Source of the DNA: Calothrix sp. HK-06
GTDB taxonomy: Bacteria; Cyanobacteriota; Cyanobacteriia; Cyanobacteriales; Nostocaceae
Reading direction: 5' to 3'
Assembly (NCBI RefSeq): GCF_001904745.1
Contig: NZ_MRCD01000025.1
Span: 29,296-93,295, forward strand
DNA length: 64,000 nucleotides
A program made the position numbers and the translations under genes. Shown one piece after another: positions 26,451 through 35,875 of this stretch. The notes beneath the pieces are model-generated. The model did no database searches. It was not told where the DNA came from and saw nothing but the letters and a program-made list of their open reading frames with translations. Within the stretch, counting starts at the first letter, position 1; every line of letters starts with the position of its first letter.

Positions 26451-27566
26451 ATGAACTGGTGGCAACGTTTAAAGAAAAACCCTTTGGCAAGGTTTGGGGC
26501 AATACTATTGATAATTTTCTATGTATCGGTAATTGGAGCAGACTTTTTTGCTCCCTATAAACCTAATGAACCACAAGCAAACGGTTCATTGCTTCCACCC
26601 ACTAAGATTCATTACCAAACGCGCGATGGAAAATTTATTGGCCCTCACGTTTACCCAACGACGCAGGGAAAAACTGATTTGAATACGGGCAAGCGCGAAA
26701 TCATTGTAGATTACACAAAACCCTCGCCGATTCGACTATTTACCACTGGGCCTGAATACAAGCTTTTTCAGGTAAGCTTACCATTACCACCTTCATGGCA
26801 AGAAGTTGATATTCTGCCAGGTATCACTCTCAACTTGCACTTATTTGGTGCTTCGGGTGACGGAAGGATAAATCTTTTGGGAACTGATGACCAAGGCCGC
26901 GACCAATTTAGTCGTCTTTTGCACGGTGGTCGTATCAGCTTATTCATAGGAATTGTTGGGGTTGCGATTTCTTTTCCTATCGGTATGTTAGTTGGTGGTA
27001 TTTCTGGCTACTTCGCTGGTTGGACAGACAGCACGATTATGCGATTTGTTGAAGTGCTAATGACAATTCCCACAACTTATTTATTAATTGCTCTTGCCGC
27101 AGTATTACCCCCTGGACTAAGTAGCACTGAGCGCTTCTTACTTATCATCGTTATTACTTCGTTTGTTCGTTGGGCTGGTTTAGCGCGGGTAATTCGTGGA
27201 CAAGTGTTATCAATTAAAGAGCGCGAATTTGTTCAAGCTGCACGGGCAATGGGAGGTAAACCGATATACATTATTTTGCGTCATATTTTGCCCCAAACAG
27301 CGACTTACATTATTATTGCAGCCACTCTTTCAATTCCTAGTTTTATTGAGGCAGAATCGGTATTAAGTTTAATTGGTTTAGGCATTCAACAACCAGATGC
27401 CTCTTGGGGTAACATGTTATCGTTAGCATCGAACGCTTCGATTATAGTGCTACAGCCTTGGCTGATAATACCACCCGCACTGTTAATTATTTTGACTGTA
27501 CTCGCATTTAACTTACTGGGAGATGGTTTACGCGACGCTCTAGACCCACGTAGTTTACAGCGATAA
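26451..27566 (+). CDS. ABC transporter permease, DppC/OppC (peptide/nickel) family
   Basis: A 371-residue inner-membrane permease. It has the N-terminal cytosol-membrane start NWWQRLKKNPLARFGAILLI, a large periplasmic loop (about 35-140), GTDDQGRDQFSRLLHGGRIS typical of DppC/OppC, and the permease core with the EAA-like segment REFVQAARAMGGKPIYIILR. The C-terminus GDGLRDALDPR is also diagnostic. The usual partners (DppB-type permease, binding protein, ATPases) are not next to it. In cyanobacteria these genes are often scattered. The substrate is likely a peptide or similar, uncertain. Confidence 0.93.
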   Translation: MNWWQRLKKNPLARFGAILLIIFYVSVIGADFFAPYKPNEPQANGSLLPPTKIHYQTRDGKFIGPHVYPTTQGKTDLNTGKREIIVDYTKPSPIRLFTTGPEYKLFQVSLPLPPSWQEVDILPGITLNLHLFGASGDGRINLLGTDDQGRDQFSRLLHGGRISLFIGIVGVAISFPIGMLVGGISGYFAGWTDSTIMRFVEVLMTIPTTYLLIALAAVLPPGLSSTERFLLIIVITSFVRWAGLARVIRGQVLSIKEREFVQAARAMGGKPIYIILRHILPQTATYIIIAATLSIPSFIEAESVLSLIGLGIQQPDASWGNMLSLASNASIIVLQPWLIIPPALLIILTVLAFNLLGDGLRDALDPRSLQR

Positions 27567-27578
27567 TATCACCAATGA

Positions 27579-27603
27579 GTGGGATGGGCATCCTTGCCCG
27601 TCC
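27579..27603. repeat. GGGCAAGNATGCCC-type hairpin, copy 2
   Basis: GTGGGATGGGCATCCTTGCCC followed by GTCC. It lies 12 bases after the ABC permease stop and before the converging LapA-domain gene, so it probably serves as a two-way terminator. Confidence 0.6.
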
Positions 27604-27620
27604 TATTTATACGTGTCCAC

Positions 27621-27893
27621 TTAATATTCATCAGTAAAAAACTCCGGGTCATCATCAGAGACCGAATTCCCTCGAACAGAACTACTAAGACCCCATACTG
27701 GTATTAGAAATGCCATAGTAATAACACCAATACCAGCACTAAACGCTAACAGTAACCCAAAAGGTATTTGAATCGACTGGTAGGACAGAAATCTTAAAGA
27801 TACAGGTTCAGCGTTTTGGACGGCAACAATAGCAATCGCAATTACCCAAAACGCTATTAGTAAAGATGTTAGTAGGTTGGCAATAGTTTTCAT
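27621..27893 (-). CDS. LapA-domain (DUF1049) small membrane protein
   Basis: A 90-residue protein with two membrane helices (about 7-27 and 42-68) and the LapA signature AIVAVQNAEPVSLRFL between them, ending in an acidic tail. In enterobacteria LapA with LapB governs lipopolysaccharide assembly; in cyanobacteria the role is not defined. It is a single gene converging with the ABC permease. Confidence 0.88.
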   Translation of the reverse strand: MKTIANLLTSLLIAFWVIAIAIVAVQNAEPVSLRFLSYQSIQIPFGLLLAFSAGIGVITMAFLIPVWGLSSSVRGNSVSDDDPEFFTDEY

Positions 27894-28256
27894 TATGTTT
27901 ACTTTTTTAGCTTTTTATTAAGGTTAAAGCTAGGTTAGTCGAACGTATAACGCTATATATAACAGGATTATGGCTAATTGCGGTTAAAGTACATCTGATA
28001 AAAAACTCAACAATTGGTATACAACATAGCTTTTATATTTGCCACAATAGTAAACAAACTACTGTTGTGGCTGTTGCTGTTACATTGTTTTCGCTCGCTA
28101 CTGCTGGTTGATTAAGCTAAATTGCGCTTAAGTAGTATACCAAATAACCAAAATTAATTTTGCTTAAGTATAGGCTTTATCAATATAGCTGTTGAAAGCA
28201 CTGTTTTTAATAAAGAAAAGCAATTTTTTGTCGCTGAGGCGCCAAAGTTCATTTTA
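27894..28256. other. 363-base gene-free spacer
   Basis: AT-rich divergent promoter region between the LapA-domain gene and the nuclease gene. One inverted repeat, GCCACAATAGT with ACTACTGTTGTGGC, is at about 28040-28071; GGCGCC is at 28238. Nothing else is recognisable. Confidence 0.5.
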
Positions 28257-29156
28257 ATGAATTTGGTGTCAAATTTTACATTAAGCTATTACTCGACTCG
28301 AACAATGTTAACCCCTCGACCATTCATAAGCTATCATCTTTGGTCATTAGTTGTCCCAGCAGCAGGACAGCAACGTTTGCATTGCCAAATGCGAAGGGGG
28401 TTTATTAAAGCACGTCAGCACGAACCACAAGTAAAAGCTTTATTAAAAAGCGCAACTCCATCACAGCGTATAGGTCTGTTAGCGCAAAAAGGAGTATATG
28501 AATTTCATCACAACCCACATCTTCTAAAGCGAGATGATGGCGTTGAAAAAGTCGCACAGCTACTGAAATTAAATTATACAACTACAGAAGTCCAACAAAG
28601 GGTGTTACAAATCTTAAAAAACTATCATAGTTCACCTTTACTACATAATAAGCAAATAATCCAGTTGACGCGCGGTGATGAAGGTTTTCCAAAACCAATT
28701 GCCGTAGAAAAACAAGATTACCGTTTTCGATTATACGCAGCAATGGACTGTGTTTTTATAGAAGGTGACATAAATATCCAACATCAACCCGCATCACTAC
28801 GGACTCTACATATTTTAGACTTCAAAACAGGCAAATCTCCATTTGACCACCGACAAGCGTTAGTTTATTTAGTTGCAGCACGATATTTATACCCTGAATA
28901 TCAAGCTATAGCTTCGTTTTATAATTTAGAAGTTGGCAAAAAATCTGAGCTAATTGTAATTTCTGACAGCGAATTAGATAAAATCGAGCAAGAACTAGCA
29001 AATATAGCTATTAAACACCAGCAAGATATCGAAAGATACCAACAAAAATCACAGTTCTTTAACACAATATTCCCACCAAACCCAGGTTACCACTGTCGTT
29101 TTTGCCCGTTTAACTCCATTTGCCAATTCTCTAGCGTACCTAGAAAAATAGTATAA
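28257..29156 (+). CDS. PD-(D/E)XK nuclease family protein, Cas4/RecB-like
   Basis: A 299-residue protein with the nuclease core D164 (AAMDCVF), then LHILDFKTGK with D188 and K190, matching motif II-III of the RecB/Cas4 group. The C-terminus has Cys280, Cys283 and Cys289 (CRFCPFNSIC), the pattern that holds a 4Fe-4S cluster in Cas4 and AddB-type nucleases; a fourth ligand would have to come from Cys43 or Cys165. No cas gene or CRISPR lies in the window, so it is more likely a stand-alone repair nuclease. An alternative ATG at 28305 would remove 16 residues and cannot be excluded. Confidence 0.85.
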   Translation: MNLVSNFTLSYYSTRTMLTPRPFISYHLWSLVVPAAGQQRLHCQMRRGFIKARQHEPQVKALLKSATPSQRIGLLAQKGVYEFHHNPHLLKRDDGVEKVAQLLKLNYTTTEVQQRVLQILKNYHSSPLLHNKQIIQLTRGDEGFPKPIAVEKQDYRFRLYAAMDCVFIEGDINIQHQPASLRTLHILDFKTGKSPFDHRQALVYLVAARYLYPEYQAIASFYNLEVGKKSELIVISDSELDKIEQELANIAIKHQQDIERYQQKSQFFNTIFPPNPGYHCRFCPFNSICQFSSVPRKIV

Positions 29157-29169
29157 ATATATTGCCGTA

Positions 29170-30459
29170 TTAGTATTTAGTTTTAAGTTGATTAAAGTAT
29201 GAAATGTCTACATTTCCAAAATGAATGCTGTAGGCAATATTCAACTGTTCGAGTGTTTCCACAAGCCAAACTATACTGCTTGTCGTCGCTGACTCATAAT
29301 GATTAAACAAAATTGCAAATCGTTTTGTTAAATAAGGTTTGACTTTACGACAAATCAACACAATTTTGAGTAACAATCCTGTTGTAATGAGGGTACCTTG
29401 GTTGGCAATTAAATCAATAAAAGTAAAATGCTGAGGTAATGTTGCACTTTCTACTACCAAAAAGTTTAGTAATTGACTACAGGTACGAACTAATAAGAAT
29501 TCATTCATTTTTTGGTCATCGGCATCTATTAAAGTACTTTGCAATTGTTTATACAAACGCTGATTAAATTGTAGCTTGCCATATTCTCTATCAATCCCAG
29601 AAGTAAGATATTTATATAAGTCATCTTTAAAGGCGCCATAACAAGAAGCTTGAGTATAGTTTAAAAATCTTCGTGCTAATTCTTGATAAGTGTAATCACC
29701 CTCAACTCTACCCATAAATTGTGTGAGAGCAGCGTTTAAATTTGCTTCACTTAATAAAGTCGGATTATTAACGGGCATAATTAGTTTACTTGTATTATTG
29801 TTTTTATCGATTTGTGAAGCTTGATGGCAACGAACTTTCCAGGTAACATAACGCGATAAATCAAGCTCAAAGTCTTTTTGAACTTCAGCTTTGATTTTTT
29901 TAACAGTCCACTTATGCTCAGTTGTTGAGTCTTCTGTTAGTAAACAATGTTCGTATAAATATGGGTAGCGTCGCATTAACATTGCTAGAGGTTGATGAAC
30001 ATTACGCTGTGCTTGATTGTGTGAAATTACTTGTGCTAATCGGCGTAAAGCAACATATTGCTCGCTTTGAATAAAATTTTTCACTAATATGTGTAGGCGC
30101 CGAATTGCCTTTTCACGAATACTAATAATTTTATGACGAGAAGGTGAAGATTGACATAAGGTAATTAAATCGGGGATAAAAGTATGTATTTGTGGCTGCA
30201 TGTGCCAGCGATTAATCAAAATATGGCAGCAACGATTCAGAAAAAAATTAAACTCATGTTCAGCGGTTTCAGACGTAGTAATTTTGTATAAAGCCAATAA
30301 TATCTCTGATTCGGGATAATCAAAACCATTTATAAAGAGTGCTTGAAAACGTACAAGCATCTGACTTGGTGATTCAACTTGCACCAAATATAACAAATGT
30401 TGATATATCTTTTGCTCTTCTGGAAGGCTTGTGTAGTAAAGATTTATTAAATTGCTCAC
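29170..30459 (-). CDS. Conserved hypothetical protein, 429 residues, all-helical
   Basis: I do not recognise a family. The protein is soluble and appears mostly alpha-helical with no signal peptide or membrane segment. It begins MSNLINLYYTSLPEEQKIYQ and contains helical stretches with periodic Leu (LLVRTCSQLLNFLVVES). Cys and Trp are sparse. It ends 13 bases from the converging Cas4-like nuclease. Codon use and base composition match the neighbours, so there is no sign of recent transfer. Confidence 0.75.
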   Translation of the reverse strand: MSNLINLYYTSLPEEQKIYQHLLYLVQVESPSQMLVRFQALFINGFDYPESEILLALYKITTSETAEHEFNFFLNRCCHILINRWHMQPQIHTFIPDLITLCQSSPSRHKIISIREKAIRRLHILVKNFIQSEQYVALRRLAQVISHNQAQRNVHQPLAMLMRRYPYLYEHCLLTEDSTTEHKWTVKKIKAEVQKDFELDLSRYVTWKVRCHQASQIDKNNNTSKLIMPVNNPTLLSEANLNAALTQFMGRVEGDYTYQELARRFLNYTQASCYGAFKDDLYKYLTSGIDREYGKLQFNQRLYKQLQSTLIDADDQKMNEFLLVRTCSQLLNFLVVESATLPQHFTFIDLIANQGTLITTGLLLKIVLICRKVKPYLTKRFAILFNHYESATTSSIVWLVETLEQLNIAYSIHFGNVDISYFNQLKTKY

Positions 30460-30489
30460 TTGCTTTCACCGCTAATATATAGTGCTGAA

Positions 30490-30517
30490 TGTAGAGACGT
30501 GACATGTTACGTCTTGT
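30490..30517. repeat. TGTAGAGAC palindrome copy
   Basis: TGTAGAGACGTGA, centre CATG, TTACGTCTTGT, upstream of the 429-residue gene. The right arm is diverged. Confidence 0.7.
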
Positions 30518-30856
30518 GCCGAGTGTCATTTAATAGTAGATATAAAATAAGATTCAATATTTATATTTTTATCTTTATTATTAGCTATTATGCAATGTCA
30601 ATTACCGCTAGTTTAACAACTAATATTCATATATTTTCAATATATTTACTGATGTACTTTACTTAAGAGTATTTACTGTTCATCAATAATATTACCTGAT
30701 TATAATTAAAAAATTTTACTTAAGCATCTTACTGTTTTTATATGAGTCACTAAATTTAGTGCGTGATAATTTCCAAGGTAATCTATGAATATACTGAGAT
30801 TAATCAAGCTTGAATAAAGCTTTGCTATAAAACCATGAATTATTTGTAAAAGTAAT

Positions 30857-30887
30857 TGTAGAGACGCAATTCCCTTTGCATCTCTAC
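30857..30887. repeat. TGTAGAGAC palindrome copy after the transglutaminase gene
   Basis: GTAGAGACGCAA and TTGCATCTCTAC around a six-base loop, 25 bases beyond the stop of the minus-strand transglutaminase gene. Likely to work as a terminator hairpin. Confidence 0.7.
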
Positions 30888-30911
30888 TCAGAAGTCAGCG
30901 CTTTTCACTGA

Positions 30912-32591
30912 TTACTTTTGAGGTGGTAACTCATCAAGAATCGTAAAGCGAATGTGATTAATCGCTAGCTCACCGATTGAGATATCTTCTTTTGTAAGGC
31001 GTACACCTTTACTAAACAAGCTTTCAAATGAAATGCCCTTACCGATTTCGATATGGTACCAGCATAAACCCATGAAAAAGCGGGTTGGATGAGCGCTATA
31101 ATATCCCAAATCATCAGGGTTAGACTCCATTGGCAACCAACCAAAACCAGGAACGTAAAATTCTAACCAGACGTGATTAAAATCAGGTTGCAAAGGAACG
31201 TTTTGATGTTCGGCAAAGGCAGGACACTTGTAGCGTCCAACTGTACGGCAAGCTATACCATTCAAGCGACATAGTGCTAGTAAAACTCCTACGTACTCAC
31301 CACACGAACCAACACCACGTTCAAGTACAACATCAGGAGAGTCAATATAAGGTTTTATACCGTATGAAAGCTGGTCGTACACATAATTACGGATGTTATA
31401 CATTTTCCGCAAAATATTAGTTTCTGTACCAACAGCGTCTTTTGCCGCACGAATAACTATACCCGTATCCATTGCCAAGTCATCGTTGTCTACGAGATAG
31501 CGGGTTTTGAATTCTTCGGGCAGTTCGGGGATATTTTCAACGTCGCGCGGAGTAATGCGGTATTTAATCCCACGGACTTCCACAATTGCCTTCCAACCGA
31601 GAACATGACGTTCACCTGGGGTAAGAGCGTCAAATTTAAAAACCGCAACTCGCTGTCCTTCAATTGTTTGTTCGCTAAAAGGTAGCCCAATTGGTTCAAC
31701 ACTAACAACTTTTTGACGGTCAGTATCGCTGGGTAAAGCAATATGCCATTCTAAATCAGGCAAATAAATTTCTTCGAGAGGCGCCACTTCCTCAACATAA
31801 GACATTTCTATGCGATATCCGTTCGATAAAGCAACACGCTTTTGAGGGTCGTAGTGATATTGTAACTTATGAACAAACGTCCGGTCACGATATGCAACCT
31901 CATAGTTTGGGTCGGCGTTAGGATTATCGCGCACGTAAGGCTCATCTGATGCATAAGCAACATAGATGTTACTTAAGCCGTTTTCGTCTGTGTGAATAGC
32001 TATGCCTGTAGGAGAATCAAACGGTGTAAGAACATTAAACTGAATTTCTCCTGTTGCGCGGTCGAGAGCGTAAACGGTTTGTTCGGTACGGTCGCAAACC
32101 CAAAGCGTGTCTTCACATACTGCTAAATTTTCTACTCCTACTCCGGGCGCGTAAAAGTGTGTAATTTGCTTGCGTGTGTTACGGTCAAAAATGAGAATTC
32201 CACCGAGCTTTTGACAGCTTACGTAAATGGTTGACCCCCATACAGCTATGCCATCAGCAGGATAAGGTAACGTGATGAAATGCTCTAAACCCAACGAGTT
32301 GAGCTTGCATAAATAAACACTGTTATCTCGCACCACCCATAGCGTATCTTCGCAGAGGCTAATGCCTGTTACCCCGGTAAATTCACGACAGGAGTGTGGA
32401 TTAAGTACCTTGGTGTTATCTGTATAAGGGTCAATTTCTAGTAAAAATCCCTTTCTTTGGTCAATCGCAATAAGTGTATCCTTGATAAAGGCGATGCCAT
32501 AAATCGAGGCTGCACAAAGCGGTCTAATTGTCCGTTGCCCAAACATCTTACCCGTAGTTAGATTATTCAAATTATCAAGTGCGTAACTCAT
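30912..32591 (-). CDS. Beta-propeller / transglutaminase-like fusion protein
   Basis: A 559-residue protein. Residues about 25-245 are a series of beta-propeller-like blades (repeats such as AVCEDTLWVCDRTEQTVYAL and GISLCEDTLWVVRDNSVYL). Residues about 390-500 form a transglutaminase-like cysteine domain: C430 in GVGSCGEYVGVLLALCR, H473 in FNHVWLEFY and N491/D493 in MESNPDD, the normal Cys-His-Asp order. There is no signal peptide. Bacterial members act as proteases or amidases more often than cross-linkers. The propeller probably binds the substrate; that is inference. Confidence 0.87.
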   Translation of the reverse strand: MSYALDNLNNLTTGKMFGQRTIRPLCAASIYGIAFIKDTLIAIDQRKGFLLEIDPYTDNTKVLNPHSCREFTGVTGISLCEDTLWVVRDNSVYLCKLNSLGLEHFITLPYPADGIAVWGSTIYVSCQKLGGILIFDRNTRKQITHFYAPGVGVENLAVCEDTLWVCDRTEQTVYALDRATGEIQFNVLTPFDSPTGIAIHTDENGLSNIYVAYASDEPYVRDNPNADPNYEVAYRDRTFVHKLQYHYDPQKRVALSNGYRIEMSYVEEVAPLEEIYLPDLEWHIALPSDTDRQKVVSVEPIGLPFSEQTIEGQRVAVFKFDALTPGERHVLGWKAIVEVRGIKYRITPRDVENIPELPEEFKTRYLVDNDDLAMDTGIVIRAAKDAVGTETNILRKMYNIRNYVYDQLSYGIKPYIDSPDVVLERGVGSCGEYVGVLLALCRLNGIACRTVGRYKCPAFAEHQNVPLQPDFNHVWLEFYVPGFGWLPMESNPDDLGYYSAHPTRFFMGLCWYHIEIGKGISFESLFSKGVRLTKEDISIGELAINHIRFTILDELPPQK

Positions 32592-32906
32592 AGTAAACTT
32601 ATTTATCCAACGCTATGATTTGCCTAAAGCTTATTTGCCTTATTTCATTCATGCACAATTTCAGACAGTATTTACTTTTATGATGGTAAATTATGTGTTA
32701 CAAATTACTCTATCGAAAGTCAATATTACTTACGGATGAGGAAAACTTGCCAATGAAATGTTAACAACACCTATATAGTATTACTTGTGTAGTACTTATA
32801 TAGATGTATATCTATAACAACAAAGCGTGTAAGCTTAGTCAATGGTTTCCTAACCATATCTAAATTATGATTGAAATTTGTAACTAAATCCTTAGTACTT
32901 AATACG
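32592..32906. other. 315-base spacer between divergent genes
   Basis: AT-rich sequence that must carry the promoters of the transglutaminase and P-ATPase genes. I see no clear -35/-10 pair or repeat. Confidence 0.4.
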
Positions 32907-35786
32907 ATGTCTGCTCATTCTCTGCCTGATAATGCCGTGTGGCATAGTTTAGAACCGAAATTAGCAATACAACAACTGTCAACTAGTGCAGACAAGGGCT
33001 TAACGCCAGAAGAAGTTCAACAGCGTTTACAAAAATATGGACCTAACGAGTTAGAAGAGTCTGGTGGTCGCAGTTCCTGGGAAATTTTGATAGATCAGTT
33101 CAAAAACATCATGCTGCTGATGTTGATTGGAGTGGCTTTTGTTTCTGGGGTCTTAGATTTTCTGTCTTGGCGTGCGGGAGAACTCAAACCGGGCGAATTA
33201 CCCTTTAAAGATACAATTGCCATTTTAGCAATCGTTATTTTGAACGGGATTCTCGGTTATGTACAAGAAAGCCGCGCGGAACAAGCACTTGCAGCTTTGA
33301 AAAAATTATCTTCCCCAAACGTTAGAGTTATCCGCAACGGCAAACAAGTAGAGATTGCAGGTAAGGATTTAGTGCCTGGTGATTTAATGTTAGTCGAAGC
33401 AGGGGTGCAGTTAGCAGCAGACGGGCGAATAATTGAACAGTCAAACCTGCAAATTCGAGAGTCAGCGCTGACGGGAGAAGCTGAGGCTGTTAACAAGCGG
33501 TCAGATTTAACGTTGCCAGAAGAAACAGCTTTGGGGGATAGGATTAATTTAGTCTTCCAAGGAACCGAAGTAGTAAATGGACGGGGCAAAATTCTTGTTA
33601 CCAACACGGGAATGAAAACCGAGTTGGGAAAAATTGCCCAAATGTTGCAGTCAGTCGAAAGCGAACCGACTCCACTACAACAGCGTATGACTCAATTGGG
33701 TAATGTACTCGTTACTGGTTCACTGATACTAGTAGCTTTAGTAATTGCCGCTGGGATGTTTCAAGCAATAAGTTCTGGCGTAACTGGAAACAAACTGCTA
33801 GACACGTTTAGAGAACTTGTGGAAGTTTCGTTATCAATGGCTGTCGCTGTAGTACCAGAAGGTTTACCCGCCGTTATTACCGTTACCTTAGCATTGGGAA
33901 CACAGCGCATGGTTCGGCAAAAAGCTTTAATTCGTAAGTTGCCAGCAGTAGAAACCCTTGGCTCAGTAACAACAATTTGTTCTGATAAAACTGGTACCCT
34001 CACCCAAAATAAAATGGTGGTGCAGCAAATCTTCACCAATAATCAGTTATTTGGGGTGACAGGAAATGGTTATGCTCCACAAGGTGAGTTTAGTTTGAAT
34101 GGAAAAACCGTTTCGCCTGAACAAAATCCAGAAATTTCTGCTTTGTTAGTCGCTTGTGCTGTTTGTAATGACTCAGACTTACAAAACGATAAAGGTGACT
34201 GGAAAATTTTAGGAGACCCTACAGAAGGTGCGTTAGTAACATTAGCGGGAAAAGGCGGCATAGAAAAAGACCAGTGGGAAAGCAAACTGCCTCGTGTCGG
34301 CGAATTTCCGTTTTCATCCGAACGCAAGCGGATGAGTGTTATTACTAAAATCGAACCAGTTGATACAGGGTTGTTAGCGAACAGTATTGACCCAGTGTTA
34401 AAAGACCGGGTACGTCAAGAACAATATTTGATGTTTACCAAAGGTTCACCCGAACTGATATTAGCTCGCTGTAATCAAATAGATAATGGTAAACACTCTA
34501 TCCCTTTAACTGATGATATACGTAAAGTAATTCTCGCTCAAAACGACAACATGGCGAGTAATGGTTTGCGTGTACTAGGTTTTGCTTACAAGCCATTAAC
34601 TGAAATACCACCCGAAAATTCTGATGAAATTTCTGAACAGGAATTAGTATGGCTTGGTTTAGTAGGAATGCTCGATGCACCACGTCCAGAAGTTCGCGCT
34701 GCCGTACAAGAATCTCGCGAAGCTGGTATTCGTCCTGTGATGATTACAGGTGACCACCAATTAACAGCACGCGCAATAGCTAAAGATTTAGGTATTGCTA
34801 ATGGTAGTAACGACAGAGTTTTAATTGGGCAGGAACTCCAAAAAATGAGCGACCAGGAACTTGAGCAGCAAGTAGACCTGGTAAGCATTTACGCACGAGT
34901 GGCGCCTGAACACAAATTGCGAATTGTGCAAGCGTTGCAACGACGTGGTCGTTTTGTAGCAATGACAGGAGACGGGGTTAACGACGCTCCTGCACTCAAA
35001 CAAGCTGACATCGGTATTGCAATGGGTATTACTGGTACCGACGTTAGTAAAGAAGCCAGCGACATGGTTTTACTTGATGACAACTTTGCTACTATCGTCG
35101 CCGCTACAAAAGAAGGTCGTGTAGTTTACACAAACATCCGTAGATTTATTAAGTACATTTTGGGTAGTAATATCGGTGAAGTCCTTACTGTAGCAGCGTC
35201 GCCGCTACTTGGTTTTGGAGGCGTACCGTTATCACCGTTACAAATTTTATGGATGAATTTAGTTACAGACGGTTTGCCAGCTTTAGCATTAGCTGTTGAA
35301 CCTCCTGAACCAGATGTAATGAAACGTCCACCCTTTAGCCCACGTGAAAGCATATTTGCACGCGGTTTAGGAGCTTACATGATTCGGATTGGAATAGTAT
35401 TCGCGATTATTACAATTACAATGATGGCATGGGCATATAGATATACTCATGCATCTGGCTACCAAGGCGACCCAAATTCTTGGAAAACAATGGTATTTAC
35501 AACATTGTGTCTTGCTCAAATGGGTCATGCCATTGCCATTCGTTCTAACAACCGCTTAACTATTGAAGTCAACCCACTATCAAACCCTTATGTATTAGCA
35601 GCAGTAGTAGTAACCTCTATTTTGCAGCTAATGTTAGTTTACGTTCCACCACTACGCGATTTCTTTGGTACCCATGTTCTAGATAGGACTGAATTGTTAG
35701 TATGTGTAGGATTTAGTGCGCTGATGTTCGTTTGGATTGAAGCTGAGAAAATTTTCTTCCGTCTCATTGGCAAGAAAAACGTTTAA
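32907..35786 (+). CDS. P-type (P2A/SERCA-like) cation ATPase, probably Ca2+
   Basis: A 959-residue ATP-driven cation pump. The frame opens at a TTG (32871), but ATG 32907 gives the family N-terminus [17 protein letters not shown]. Motifs: LTGEAEAV (actuator; the usual TGES Ser is Ala), [19 protein letters not shown] (M4 ion site), D360 in [12 protein letters not shown] (phosphorylation), and [21 protein letters not shown] (hinge). The M4 PEGLP motif and overall plan match bacterial Ca2+ or Na+/K+-like pumps such as PacL/Pma1. TGEA in place of TGES is a notable deviation at a residue used in dephosphorylation. Metal specificity is not certain. Confidence 0.92.
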   Translation: MSAHSLPDNAVWHSLEPKLAIQQLSTSADKGLTPEEVQQRLQKYGPNELEESGGRSSWEILIDQFKNIMLLMLIGVAFVSGVLDFLSWRAGELKPGELPFKDTIAILAIVILNGILGYVQESRAEQALAALKKLSSPNVRVIRNGKQVEIAGKDLVPGDLMLVEAGVQLAADGRIIEQSNLQIRESALTGEAEAVNKRSDLTLPEETALGDRINLVFQGTEVVNGRGKILVTNTGMKTELGKIAQMLQSVESEPTPLQQRMTQLGNVLVTGSLILVALVIAAGMFQAISSGVTGNKLLDTFRELVEVSLSMAVAVVPEGLPAVITVTLALGTQRMVRQKALIRKLPAVETLGSVTTICSDKTGTLTQNKMVVQQIFTNNQLFGVTGNGYAPQGEFSLNGKTVSPEQNPEISALLVACAVCNDSDLQNDKGDWKILGDPTEGALVTLAGKGGIEKDQWESKLPRVGEFPFSSERKRMSVITKIEPVDTGLLANSIDPVLKDRVRQEQYLMFTKGSPELILARCNQIDNGKHSIPLTDDIRKVILAQNDNMASNGLRVLGFAYKPLTEIPPENSDEISEQELVWLGLVGMLDAPRPEVRAAVQESREAGIRPVMITGDHQLTARAIAKDLGIANGSNDRVLIGQELQKMSDQELEQQVDLVSIYARVAPEHKLRIVQALQRRGRFVAMTGDGVNDAPALKQADIGIAMGITGTDVSKEASDMVLLDDNFATIVAATKEGRVVYTNIRRFIKYILGSNIGEVLTVAASPLLGFGGVPLSPLQILWMNLVTDGLPALALAVEPPEPDVMKRPPFSPRESIFARGLGAYMIRIGIVFAIITITMMAWAYRYTHASGYQGDPNSWKTMVFTTLCLAQMGHAIAIRSNNRLTIEVNPLSNPYVLAAVVVTSILQLMLVYVPPLRDFFGTHVLDRTELLVCVGFSALMFVWIEAEKIFFRLIGKKNV

Positions 35787-35789
35787 CTC

Positions 35790-35862
35790 AGTTAGGAGTT
35801 ATGAGTTAGGAGTTAGGAGTTGATTCATAACTCATAACACATAACTTATAACTCATAACTCT
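35790..35862. repeat. AGTTAGG and ACTCATA heptamers in inverted orientation
   Basis: (AGTTAGG/AGTTATG) units at about 35790-35821 are followed by their complements (CATAACT) at about 35825-35862. They can fold into a hairpin between the P-ATPase and recF. Confidence 0.8.
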
Positions 35863-35875
35863 TTCTTAATTTTTT

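Larger units (their letters stand above)
30460..30911. other. 452-base spacer with two TGTAGAGAC hairpins
   Basis: It contains repeat copies at 30490-30517 and 30857-30887; the rest is very AT-rich. A 68-codon open frame (30460-30666) is Ile/Tyr/Phe-rich because of base composition and is not called. Confidence 0.55.

Noticed and set aside
28257..29156. CRISPR-associated Cas4
   Set aside because: No cas1/cas2 or CRISPR repeats anywhere in the window; Cas4-like stand-alone nucleases are common.
30460..30666. 68-codon open frame on the plus strand
   Set aside because: Ile/Tyr/Phe-rich product from AT-rich DNA; contains a TGTAGAGAC repeat.
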